Below, piece by piece: positions 20,701 through 28,191 of a stretch of 64,000 bases of DNA; position 1 is the stretch's first letter, and each line of letters opens with the position of its first letter. Source of the DNA: Actinopolyspora mzabensis (GTDB lineage: Bacteria > Actinomycetota > Actinomycetes > Mycobacteriales > Pseudonocardiaceae); NCBI RefSeq assembly GCF_900101095.1, contig NZ_FNFM01000001.1, positions 248,001 to 312,000 of the forward strand, in the 5' to 3' direction. Under the pieces are notes generated by a model, which was not told the origin of the DNA, made no database searches, and saw only the letters and a list, made by a program, of their open reading frames with translations. Made by a program: the position numbers and the translations under genes.

Positions 20701-21477
20701 GTGACCGTGGTGAACGAGACACACTCCCCAGCCTCCGCCAAGGGGCGGGTCGAGCCGACCACCTCGGCGGGCGAGGCGAGCACGCTGCCCGAGCTGGACG
20801 AGGCGGTCACCGGCTGTCGCGCCTGCCCCCGACTGGTGAGCTGGCGGGAACGGGTGGCCGAGGAGAAACGCGCCGCCTTTCGTGACCAGGAGTACTGGGG
20901 CAGGCCCGTACCGGGGTTCGGGCCCTCCGACGCCTCGCTGGCGCTGGTGGGGCTGGCGCCCGCGGCGCACGGGGCCAACCGGACGGGACGCATGTTCACC
21001 GGCGACCGTTCCGGCGAGGTGCTGTACCGGGCGCTGTTCGACGTGGGGCTTGCCTCGGCGCCGCACTCCGAGTCGGCCGGCGACGGGCTTCGGCTGTACG
21101 GCACGCGGATCACCGCGCCGGTGCGGTGCGCTCCTCCCGCCAACAAGCCGACCCCGGCCGAGCGCGACACCTGTTCGCCCTGGCTGGCGCGCGAGTTCGA
21201 GCTGCTCCGGCCGACCCTCCGGGTCGTGGTGGTGCTGGGCGGTTACGGCTGGCAGGCCCTGCTGGCGGTGTTGGCGGCCGGTGGGTGGGAGGTGCCCCGC
21301 CCGAAGCCGAGGTTCGGGCACGGAGCGCGGGCCACGCTGCGCGACCCGGCGGGGGCCGAACTGGTGCTACTGGGCTGCTACCACGTCAGCCAGCAGAACA
21401 CCTTCACCGGCAGGCTGACGCCGGAGATGTTGCGGGCCGTGCTGGGACGCGCCAAGGAGGCGGCGGGGGTGGGATGA
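20701..21477 (+). CDS. Uracil-DNA glycosylase, family 5-like (UdgB)
   Basis: Base-excision repair glycosylase, about 258 aa. Motif 1 is [22 protein letters not shown], the family-5 (UDGb) form that lacks the catalytic Asp/Asn of families 1 and 4; [12 protein letters not shown] near residue 45 and a second Cys cluster ([18 protein letters not shown]) supply the four cysteines for an iron-sulfur cluster. C-terminal motif [15 protein letters not shown] matches the family. GTG 20701, 20707 and 20710 are all possible starts. The last 20 codons are duplicated after the downstream toxin-antitoxin pair. Confidence 0.9.
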   Translation: MTVVNETHSPASAKGRVEPTTSAGEASTLPELDEAVTGCRACPRLVSWRERVAEEKRAAFRDQEYWGRPVPGFGPSDASLALVGLAPAAHGANRTGRMFTGDRSGEVLYRALFDVGLASAPHSESAGDGLRLYGTRITAPVRCAPPANKPTPAERDTCSPWLAREFELLRPTLRVVVVLGGYGWQALLAVLAAGGWEVPRPKPRFGHGARATLRDPAGAELVLLGCYHVSQQNTFTGRLTPEMLRAVLGRAKEAAGVG

Positions 21478-21478
21478 C

Positions 21479-21514
21479 TTGACTGTCAATGCAGCAAGAC
21501 TGCAAAATGCAGTC
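21479..21514 (+). promoter_or_regulatory. Probable vapBC promoter and operator, leaderless
   Basis: A -35-like TTGACT (21479-21484) and -10-like CAAAAT (21503-21508) are 18 bp apart, placing the start of transcription at about the ATG at 21515, so the mRNA would be leaderless. A perfect inverted repeat GACTGCA-AAA-TGCAGTC (21498-21514) covers the -10 and touches the start codon, a good site for antitoxin autorepression. Confidence 0.6.
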
Positions 21515-21799
21515 ATGGCGGTGCTTACGATTCGAGATGTGCCAGACGACGTCAAGGAGGCTCTCGGGAGAGACGCGCGCGAGAGCGGCCAGTCGTTGCA
21601 GGCCTTCCTGCTAGGGGTCTTGCGGCGGCAGGCGGCGTTCAGCCGTAACCGGAAGCTTCTCTCCGAGATTGAACGCGATCTTGCCCAGGGGGGTGGTGCC
21701 GATGACGATGCACCGGATGCCGCAACCCTCTTGGAGCAAGCGAGGCTGGATGATCTGGATGGTGGGGTTGGTCGACCCGGGGCGGGTGGCGTGGCGTGA
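21515..21799 (+). CDS. VapB/FitA-type antitoxin
   Basis: 94-residue antitoxin. The N-terminus LTIRDVPDDVKEALGRDARESGQSL is the ribbon-helix-helix DNA-binding type (FitA-like/Arc-like), with RQAAFSRNRKLLSEIERDL as dimer helix and an acidic, Gly-rich C-terminus that would bind the toxin. ATG 21515 fits the family start; there is no ribosome-binding site, consistent with a leaderless message. Its last bases overlap the toxin start. Codon use and base composition look less GC-extreme than the neighbours, suggesting acquisition. Confidence 0.85.
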   Translation: MAVLTIRDVPDDVKEALGRDARESGQSLQAFLLGVLRRQAAFSRNRKLLSEIERDLAQGGGADDDAPDAATLLEQARLDDLDGGVGRPGAGGVA

Positions 21800-22200
21800 T
21801 CGTTGTTGACGCGTCGGTGCTGGCGAACATGTTGCTCTACGCGGATGAGCGCGGGCGTCGGGCAAGGGCTGTGTTGGGCAGGGATATCGAATGGGCCGCC
21901 CCCGAGCACTGGAAGGCGGAGGTGTTCTCGGTCGTCCGCGGGCTCACGCTTGGTAGCAAGATCAAGGAGGAGCAGGCCGTCCGAGCGGTTGAGCGCCTTC
22001 CACTGCTCGGCGTCGATCACGTCTCGATCGACGAGCTTCTCCCCCGGATGTTGCAGCTCCGCGCCGGAATTAGCGGTTATGACGCCGCATACGTGGCGTT
22101 GGCGGAGGCACGCGGCATCCCGCTCGTGACGTCGGACGGCCGACTCGCACGTACGGCGACGAGCTACTGCGGAGTGGAGTTCGTATCTCCTGGAGCGTGA
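21796..22200 (+). CDS. VapC-type PIN-domain toxin
   Basis: 134-residue PIN-domain ribonuclease, the toxin of the pair. Four acidic residues of the PIN active site are visible: Asp5 (VVDASVLA), Glu42 (AEVFSVVR), Asp96 (YDAAYVALAE) and Asp114 (TSDGRLA). Such toxins cleave tRNA or rRNA when freed from antitoxin. GTG 21796 overlaps the antitoxin TGA by four bases, the usual coupling. The target cannot be told from sequence. Confidence 0.9.
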   Translation: MIVVDASVLANMLLYADERGRRARAVLGRDIEWAAPEHWKAEVFSVVRGLTLGSKIKEEQAVRAVERLPLLGVDHVSIDELLPRMLQLRAGISGYDAAYVALAEARGIPLVTSDGRLARTATSYCGVEFVSPGA

Positions 22201-22280
22201 CGGCTCGGGCCGGGTGGCCGTTCCGCTCCGGTTCCGTGAAAACCAGGAACGTCGGACAACGGAAGGTGCGGACGAAGTTG

Positions 22281-22343
22281 ATGACGAGCGAGCTGCCGCG
22301 CGACGTGTTGGGACGCGCCGAGGAGGCGGCGGGGATCGGGTGA
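22281..22343 (+). pseudogene. Duplicated 3' end of the uracil-DNA glycosylase gene
   Basis: Twenty codons ending in TGA that align in frame with the last 20 codons of the glycosylase gene (21415-21477). The final 39 bases match at 34 positions; the peptide VLGRAEEAAGIG parallels [12 protein letters not shown]. It lies 80 bp beyond the toxin gene, so the toxin-antitoxin pair is bracketed by two diverged copies of the glycosylase end. Confidence 0.7.
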
Positions 22344-22436
22344 GGCGTTCGGTTCAGCTCGCCGACGCCGCGTCGGACATCGGCGTGCTCGGTGCGTGAT
22401 CGCTGCCCCCAGGCCGCGCGGTTATGCCGAGCGGTG

Positions 22437-22985
22437 ATGACGACGCCGCCGCGCGAAGCGCTCGGGCGGCTCCCCTCCGCGGTGGAGTCGGGTGAAGTCG
22501 AGCGGTTGTGCGGCAGATACGATCTCGATCTGCTCGTCGTGCACGGCAGCGCGGTGGAGCGGGAGCCATCGCGAGCTCCGGCGGACCTGGACATCGCGTG
22601 TCGGCACCGTCCGGGAACAGCGCTGGACACGAGCAGACTGCGGTCCGAGCCGGTGACCGCGGCCGCTGTCGAACGGTTGACCTGTCGATTGGTGGACCTG
22701 GCCGCTGACAGCAACACGCACATCAGCTCGGTTGTCCTCGTACGCGCCCCGGAGAACTATCGCGACAGCTTCGACCCGATGGAGTGGGCGCGCGTGTTGA
22801 CGGCTGAGATCGTCGAGAAGATCAAACCTTCAGTGGGTACGCCGCGAACGAAGCGCTGGGAGGGTGTGACGGGCCTCTCGATTCGGTGCTCCCGCGCTCG
22901 TCGATCCGAGTCTCCGGTATGGTGGGCGGGGATGATTCGAGATCGACTTCACCCGGTGTTCGCCAGCGTCGTAGGCGACCGGTAG
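22437..22985 (+). CDS. Nucleotidyltransferase-fold protein, possibly degenerate
   Basis: 182-residue frame from ATG 22437. The N-terminal 60 residues contain LLVVHGSAV and ADLDIAC, the hG-S...D-x-D pattern of minimal nucleotidyltransferases (MNT), as in MntA-type antitoxins. After residue about 65 the expected MNT fold continuation is not recognisable and the C-terminal 45 residues look random (WEGVTGLSIRCSRARRS), so the gene may have suffered a frameshift or be a chimaera. It lies next to vapBC in a stretch that looks acquired. Function not assigned. Confidence 0.5.
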   Translation: MTTPPREALGRLPSAVESGEVERLCGRYDLDLLVVHGSAVEREPSRAPADLDIACRHRPGTALDTSRLRSEPVTAAAVERLTCRLVDLAADSNTHISSVVLVRAPENYRDSFDPMEWARVLTAEIVEKIKPSVGTPRTKRWEGVTGLSIRCSRARRSESPVWWAGMIRDRLHPVFASVVGDR

Positions 22986-23209
22986 CCACGCCGATCGTGC
23001 CCGCGTCCTCCCGGTGATCCCGGTTCTTCCTTCGAGGACGTGTGTACCGCACGAGCGGAACTCACGACGGATGCGTACCGCGATGGGGCTGTACGCACCG
23101 TCCACGACCGTGCACGGGTTGTTTTTGTGATCAGGAACACCCGCGAGCGGTGTCACATTTGAGGGGGCCGCCGGGGTGGCCCGTCGCGTATTGGTGTGAC
23201 CATAGAGGC

Positions 23210-24532
23210 ATGGCTGGTAAATCCGATCCCACCCGGATTCTCATCCTCGGCGGCGGCTACGTCGGTATGTACACCGCGTTGCGACTGCAGTCCAAGCTCG
23301 GCCGCCGTGAGGCTTCGGTGACGGTCGTCGACCCTCAGCCGCACATGACCTACCAGCCCTTCCTCCCGGAAGCGGCGGCGGGCAACGTTGAGCCCCGTCA
23401 CGTGGTAGCGCCGTTGCGACGAGTGTTGAAGCGGTGTCACGTTCTCACCGCGCGTGTCACGGAGGTCAACCACGAGAAGCGATCGGTCACGGTGGAGGAT
23501 GCCGAGGGCATCGCCAGTGACCTGGGCTACGACGTGCTCGTTGTCGCACTCGGGTCCGTCTCGCGCCTGCTGCCGATCCCGGGTCTGCCCGAACACGGTA
23601 TTGGTCTCAAGACCGTGGGCGAAGCGATCTATCTGCGCAACCACGTGCTCGCGAAGATGGACGCCGCCGCCAACACCACCGATCCGGAGCTGCGCAAGCG
23701 CCTGCTGAACTTCACCTTCGTCGGTGGGGGGTACGCGGGTACCGAGGCACTGGCCGAGCTGGAGGACATGGCCAGGTACGCCACCCGCTACTACGAGTCC
23801 ATCACCCGCGACGACATGAGCTGGTCGCTGATCGAGGCCGCCGGGCGGATCATGCCCGAGGTCAGCGAGAAGATGGGCGTCTACACCGTCAAGGCCCTCG
23901 AGGAACGCGACATCAAGGTCTACCTGAACACGTTCCTCAAGTCGGTGGAGAACGGCCACGCCGTGCTCTCCGACGGGACCGAGTTCGACACCGACACCTT
24001 GGTCTGGAACGCCGGGGTGAAGGCCAACCCGGTGCTGAAGAACACCGACCTCCCGCTGGACGAGCGGGGCAGGGTCAAGGCCACCTCGCACCTGCGCGTC
24101 GAGGGGCACCCCGACGTCTGGGTCGCGGGTGACTGCTCGGCCGTGCCGGACCTGTCCAAGGCCGAGGAGGACCCCAACGCCACCTGTGCTCCCTCGGCGC
24201 AGCACGCCGTTCGCCAAGCCAACCAGCTGGCGAAGAACCTCATCTCCTCGCTGCGTGGTCGCAAGACCGAGGCGTACTTCCACCGCAACGCGGGTTCCGT
24301 CGCGGGGCTGGGACTCTACAAGGGCGTGGCCGACGTCTACGGTTTCAAGGCCAAGGGCTTCGTGGCCTGGTTCATGCACCGCACCTACCACGTGAGCAAG
24401 ATGCCGACCTTCAACCGCAAGGCGCGGATCGTCATCGACTGGACTCTCGCGTTCCTGTTCCGGCGCGAGGTCGTCTCGATGGGGCAGATCCAGAACCCCC
24501 GTTCCGATTTCAAGCGTGCGGCTTCCAGCTGA
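23210..24532 (+). CDS. ndh: Type II NADH dehydrogenase (NDH-2)
   Basis: Single-subunit flavoprotein oxidising NADH and reducing menaquinone at the inner face of the membrane, without proton pumping. 440 aa. FAD-binding ILGGGYVGMYTALRL is at residues about 11-25; NADH-binding FVGGGYAGTEALAELE is near 170; VWVAGDCSAVPD is the second FAD motif near 300. The C-terminus has the amphipathic membrane-attachment segment (ARIVIDWTLAFLFRREVV). ATG 23210 begins the Rossmann fold correctly; the Shine-Dalgarno AGAGG is weak. A strong terminator hairpin follows. Confidence 0.95.
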   Translation: MAGKSDPTRILILGGGYVGMYTALRLQSKLGRREASVTVVDPQPHMTYQPFLPEAAAGNVEPRHVVAPLRRVLKRCHVLTARVTEVNHEKRSVTVEDAEGIASDLGYDVLVVALGSVSRLLPIPGLPEHGIGLKTVGEAIYLRNHVLAKMDAAANTTDPELRKRLLNFTFVGGGYAGTEALAELEDMARYATRYYESITRDDMSWSLIEAAGRIMPEVSEKMGVYTVKALEERDIKVYLNTFLKSVENGHAVLSDGTEFDTDTLVWNAGVKANPVLKNTDLPLDERGRVKATSHLRVEGHPDVWVAGDCSAVPDLSKAEEDPNATCAPSAQHAVRQANQLAKNLISSLRGRKTEAYFHRNAGSVAGLGLYKGVADVYGFKAKGFVAWFMHRTYHVSKMPTFNRKARIVIDWTLAFLFRREVVSMGQIQNPRSDFKRAASS

Positions 24533-24572
24533 GCCCGCTCCGGGCTCTTCGCTCGGTGATCACACGATCGGC

Positions 24573-24610
24573 AACGGGCCGTGCGTCGGGGAACCGGCGC
24601 ACGGCCCGTT
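24573..24610 (+). terminator. Terminator after ndh
   Basis: Perfect 13-bp stem, AACGGGCCGTGCG (24573-24585) with CGCACGGCCCGTT (24598-24610), loop of 12. Outer CACAC and GTGTG can extend it. A weaker hairpin AGCCCG-CTC-CGGGCT lies at about 24533. No long T-tract. Confidence 0.75.
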
Positions 24611-24861
24611 GTGTGTGATCTCCCGCTCCCTTGACTTTCTGTGACTTTTTCACGAGCATTGCCGGAAAGATGTCACCCGTATGGGTGGCTATGGTAGTGC
24701 GTGTGGCGCGGCAGTGTTGATGTTTTTTACACGCTGTGATCGGGTTTGCTCCAGATGGCGGTTTCGTTTCTTCTGGAACCAACGGCAGCATTGGCACGTC
24801 TTAATAAGGGGCCCACTGTGGGTCGGTTACCGAAGGCGTGTCGGTGACTAGCCGAGGACGC

Positions 24862-24935
24862 GCCCCCGTAGCCCAATCGGCAGAGGCGGACGACTTAAAA
24901 TCGTCGTAGTGTCGGTTCGAGTCCGACCGGGGGCA
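24862..24935 (+). tRNA. tRNA with UAA anticodon (Leu), short variable loop
   Basis: 74 nt. Acceptor GCCCCCG pairs with CGGGGGC, T-arm GTCGG-TTCGAGT-CCGAC, anticodon stem GACGA/TCGTC with loop CTTAAAA, so the anticodon is UAA reading UUA leucine codons. D-stem is a 3-bp GCC/GGC. The variable region is only five bases (GTAGT), unlike the long arm normally found in leucine tRNAs. Discriminator A is followed by CC, then G, so CCA is not fully encoded. It would read the in-frame TTA codons seen in the transglycosylase gene at 1249 and phoH2 at 60048. Confidence 0.9.
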
Positions 24936-25560
24936 CCGAAAACCGTTGTTCACAGCACTTGTTGATCATCGCGCTCAGCGGGATGTGCTGAGTTGTCCAT
25001 TTCGGACTCGGCGTGTCGCTGGTGAGACGGCCTTCGGTGAGATCGTTCCTACGTGAGATCTTGGACGCGACGTTGTCGGTCTTCTTCCACTGTCCTCTTT
25101 CGTCGCTTCCTTGTCGAGCATCGCGATGTGGACAGTCCCGTGCCGATCACGACCAGCGCGCCTCCTGGCCGAACCTGCTCGCGAGCACATGGGGCACACC
25201 GGGGACAAAACGCATACCGGGACAAAACCGGAGCCGTACAGCGGGCCCGAGGGGCCACGACCGCCAGTGGCGGAGGGATCCGGTTTCCCGGCTCCGACTC
25301 GTCCTCGCGACCCCTGAAGGACTCCGGTAGTTGGCATTATGCCGACGCCCTCGACTGTCCCGGCCCGTATCGCTGTGCGGCGGAGTCGAGAATCCTCGCT
25401 CGTGGGCGGGTGACCTCCTGCGGCGGCCACCCGTAGGGCCCCGGATCTCCGGGCACCGAACCGACTGTGAACAGCCTCTCCTGTCGCCGCTGTGTTCGGG
25501 CCACGACGTTGCGCCGCCCACACCGAGCGGAGTCACACTCACCGGAATTGTTAGGTTCTT
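24936..25560. other. Gene-free stretch between tRNA and riboswitch
   Basis: About 620 bp in which I find no credible gene: open frames on both strands have Arg/Pro/Ser-biased composition, no ribosome-binding sites and no recognisable domain. Composition is patchy and slightly lower in GC than neighbours. No tRNA 3'-end duplication marking an integrated element was seen. Confidence 0.5.
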
Positions 25561-25737
25561 CCTCGCCAGTCAACCCGCCCGGGCAGTGCCGCCGGGCGGC
25601 GCAGGGAATCCGGTGCGAATCCGGAGCTGACGCGCAGCGGTGAGAGGGACGCGCGGAGCAGCGGCCACTGAGACGAGTTCTCGGGAAGGCGCTCCGGGCG
25701 GAGGATCTCGAGCCCGAAAACCTGCTGGCTGTGGCGT
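25561..25737 (+). ncRNA. Cobalamin riboswitch
   Basis: The B12-box core GGGAATCCGGTGCGAATCCGG followed by AGCTGACGCGCAGCGGTGAGA spans 25603-25645, close to the family consensus. Downstream GCCACTGAGAC (about 25663) and GAGCCCGAAAACCTGCTGGC (about 25710) are the other conserved blocks, and CGCCAG near 25564 can pair with CTGGC at the end. It lies about 70 bp upstream of btuF and would shut off the importer when adenosylcobalamin is plentiful. The expression platform (25738-25805) contains a half copy of the dispersed repeat. Confidence 0.93.
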
Positions 25738-25753
25738 CGCCCGACGCGACGCA

Positions 25754-25793
25754 CGGAAACCGCCCGCACGGCTCTCGCGCATGGAGCCCCGAC
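25754..25793 (+). repeat. Half copy of the dispersed repeat in the btu leader
   Basis: The segment matches the left arm of repeat copies R6/R7: CGGAA, then GCACGGCTCTCGC (13 identical bases), then GCCCCGAC at equivalent spacing. The right arm is missing. It lies in the riboswitch expression platform, ending 12 bases before the btuF start codon. Confidence 0.65.
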
Positions 25794-25805
25794 GGAGAAG
25801 GACTC

Positions 25806-26834
25806 ATGAAGAGATCGTCCCGTGTCTTATCCCTGACCTGTCTGCTTCCGCTCGGCCTCGGGGTGCTGACCGCCTGCGGCGGCAGCGGCTCGGAAGTCTC
25901 CGGCCAGGACAGCGCCGCGGGCTACCCCAGGACCGTCGAGAACTGCGGCAGGGAGATCACCGTCGAGGCCCAGCCGGAACGCGCGGTCTCGCTGAACCAG
26001 GGCTCCACCGAGATCCTGCTCTCGCTCGGTCTCGCCGATCGCGTGGTCGGCACCGCCACCTGGACCGACCCGATCCTGCCGAGCCTGCGGGAGGCCAACT
26101 CGAAGGTCCCCAGGCTCGCCGACAACGCCCCCTCCTACGAGCGGGTGCTGGCCGAGGAGCCGGACTTCGTCTCCGCGTCCTTCGAGAGCACCTTCCAGGA
26201 GGTCTCCTCCAGGGACGACTTCGCCGATATGGGCGTGCCCACCTATCTCTCCCCGGCCGACTGCGTCAAGAACAACGAGGGCGACGGCGACGGCGCACGC
26301 GACGAGCCGCTGGAGATGAGCACCATCTACCGGGAGATCGAGGAGCTCGCGCGGATCTTCGACGTCGAAGAGCGCGGTGACGAGCTCGTGGGGGAGCTGC
26401 GCGGCAGGCTGGACGAGGCCTCCTCCGAGATCGACGCCTCCGGTGTGAGCATGCTCTACTGGTTCGCCAACAAGGAGTCGCCCTACATGGCGGGCTGCTG
26501 CGGCGCGCCCGGCATCATCACCGAGGAGCTTGGCGCGAAGAACGTCTTCGACGACACGAACAAGGAATGGCCGCAGATCAACTGGGAGACCGTGGCCCAG
26601 CGCGACCCGGACGTGCTGGTCCTCGGTGACCTGACTCGCGAGAGCCAGACCGCCGAGGAAGCCGCCCAGAAGATCGAGTTCCTGGAGAACAACCCGGTCA
26701 CCAAGCACATGGCCGCCGTGCGCAACGACCGCTACATCCGGCTCAGCGGCGCCGCCATGAACCCCTCGATCCGGACCGTCGACGGTGTGGAACGGGTCGC
26801 GGCCAAGCTGCGTGAGTTCGGGCTCGTCGAGTGA
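25806..26834 (+). CDS. btuF: Cobalamin ABC transporter substrate-binding lipoprotein (BtuF-like)
   Basis: Periplasmic-binding-protein type 2 helical-backbone fold (Fe/B12 class), 342 aa, attached to the outer face of the membrane. Signal peptide with lipobox LTAC (Cys24). Family features are the N-lobe RTVENCGREITVEAQPERAVSLNQGSTEILLSLGL start and C-lobe INWETVAQRDPDVLVLGD. The B12 assignment rests on the riboswitch directly upstream; by sequence alone it could be an iron-siderophore binder. ATG 25806 has GGAGAAGGA before it. Overlaps btuC start. Confidence 0.87.
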   Translation: MKRSSRVLSLTCLLPLGLGVLTACGGSGSEVSGQDSAAGYPRTVENCGREITVEAQPERAVSLNQGSTEILLSLGLADRVVGTATWTDPILPSLREANSKVPRLADNAPSYERVLAEEPDFVSASFESTFQEVSSRDDFADMGVPTYLSPADCVKNNEGDGDGARDEPLEMSTIYREIEELARIFDVEERGDELVGELRGRLDEASSEIDASGVSMLYWFANKESPYMAGCCGAPGIITEELGAKNVFDDTNKEWPQINWETVAQRDPDVLVLGDLTRESQTAEEAAQKIEFLENNPVTKHMAAVRNDRYIRLSGAAMNPSIRTVDGVERVAAKLREFGLVE

Positions 26835-27868
26835 GCGCCCTACTGGCCCGATCCCGCGGGGGTGCCGCCGCAGCTCTCTGGCTGGCCGGTCTGCTGCTGC
26901 TCGCGCTCTCCATCGCCGTCACCATCACGTTCGGTCCGGCCGACATCGCGGTGACCAACGTATGGGCGGTGGTGGGCGAGCACCTCGGTCTCGGCGACGC
27001 CGGACTCTCACTGATCCGCGAGGGGATCATCTGGGACCTCCGGTTGCCCCGGACCGTGCTGGCGGCGGTTTGCGGGGCCGGGCTCGGACTGTGCGGCGTG
27101 GTCATGCAGTCCCTGCTGCGCAACCCGCTGGCCGACCCGTACGTGCTGGGGATCTCCTCCGGGGCCTCCACCGGGGCCGTGCTGGTCGTGGTGCTGGGAA
27201 TCGGCAGCGGCGTGCTCTCGCTGTCGCTCGGCGCGTTCCTCGGATCGCTGGTCTCGTTCGCGCTGGTGATGGTGCTCAGCCACATCGTCGGTGGCACCGC
27301 CGACCGCGTGATCCTCTCCGGGGTCGCGGCCATGCAGCTGTTCTCGGCGCTGACCTCGTTCATCGTGATGTCGGTCGCCGATTCCCGGCAGACGCGCAGC
27401 GTGTTGTTCTGGCTGCTCGGTTCGTTGAGCGGCACCGGCTGGTTCGAGGTGTGGCTGTGCCTGGGCGCGCTACTCGCGGTGCTGGTGGTGTGCACCGCCA
27501 AGTCGAGTTCGCTGGACGCGTTCACCTTCGGGCAGGACGCGGCCGCCTCGCTCGGCGTTCCGGTGGCGCGCACCCGGTTGCTGCTGCTCGTCGTGACCGC
27601 GTTGCTCACGGCCACGCTGGTCAGTGCCTCCGGCGCCATCGGTTTCGTGGGGCTGGTGCTGCCGCACGCGGCGCGGGCCATCGTCGGCCCCGGCCACCGC
27701 AGGCTGTTGCCGACCACCGCGCTGGCCGGGGCGATCTTCCTGGTGTGGATCGACACGATCGCCCGGACGCTGCTCGATCCGCAGGAGATCCCGGTCGGCG
27801 TGATGACCTCGCTGGTCGGGGTGCCCGCGTTCGTGGTCATCCTCTACCGCAGCCGCAAGGTGCACTAG
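26831..27868 (+). CDS. btuC: Cobalamin ABC transporter permease (BtuC/FecCD family)
   Basis: FecCD-type permease, 345 aa, about nine to ten membrane helices. Recognisable family blocks are LRLPRTVLAAVCGAGLGLCGVVMQ, RNPLADPYVLGISSGAS and GFVGLVLPHAARAIVGPGHR, the last being the ATPase coupling region. GTG start overlaps the btuF TGA by four bases. btuD follows only after a 323-bp gap that holds repeat copy R6, so the operon is split. Confidence 0.92.
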   Translation: MSALLARSRGGAAAALWLAGLLLLALSIAVTITFGPADIAVTNVWAVVGEHLGLGDAGLSLIREGIIWDLRLPRTVLAAVCGAGLGLCGVVMQSLLRNPLADPYVLGISSGASTGAVLVVVLGIGSGVLSLSLGAFLGSLVSFALVMVLSHIVGGTADRVILSGVAAMQLFSALTSFIVMSVADSRQTRSVLFWLLGSLSGTGWFEVWLCLGALLAVLVVCTAKSSSLDAFTFGQDAAASLGVPVARTRLLLLVVTALLTATLVSASGAIGFVGLVLPHAARAIVGPGHRRLLPTTALAGAIFLVWIDTIARTLLDPQEIPVGVMTSLVGVPAFVVILYRSRKVH

Positions 27869-27906
27869 TAGGAATTCGTCGGTTCGGCTTCCGGGGCTGC
27901 TCGCTC

Positions 27907-28017
27907 GGCGGAACCTCTCGCACGGCTCTCGCTGCGGGTGCCCCGACATCGGGTAGTTACTACACGACGTCGGGGCCGTCCTCGCGAGAGCCGCACGGGA
28001 GAACCCGCGGCGGTGCC
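27907..28017 (+). repeat. Palindromic repeat copy R6, between btuC and btuD
   Basis: Full core: left arm beginning GGCGGAACCTCTCGCACGG, inner CCCCGACATCGGGTAGTT region with GTAGT/ACTAC, right arm GCGAGAGCCGCACGGGAG, end GCGGCGGTGCC. It fills most of the 323-bp gap between btuC and btuD; the remainder holds only the btuD leader. No hairpin pair is attached. Confidence 0.86.
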
Positions 28018-28191
28018 GGTTGGCGGGCGTGGTGTTCGGCGCTGTCACGTCGGGGGCCCCGGTGAGACGGACAACAGCTCGATGAATGGCAAAACGTGGC
28101 TGGGAAACCGACCGCGAACGCGGCACCCGACCGGACAAGGTACCCGACCGGAGAAGGCAAGTTCCGTTACGAATCGCAGGGAGCGACGTCC

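Noticed and set aside
24510-24797. 95-residue minus-strand frame over the ndh terminator
   Set aside because: It reads through a 13-bp terminator stem and has no Shine-Dalgarno or domain.
24936-25560. Integrated element at the tRNA 3' end
   Set aside because: No integrase gene and no duplicate of the tRNA end found within the window.
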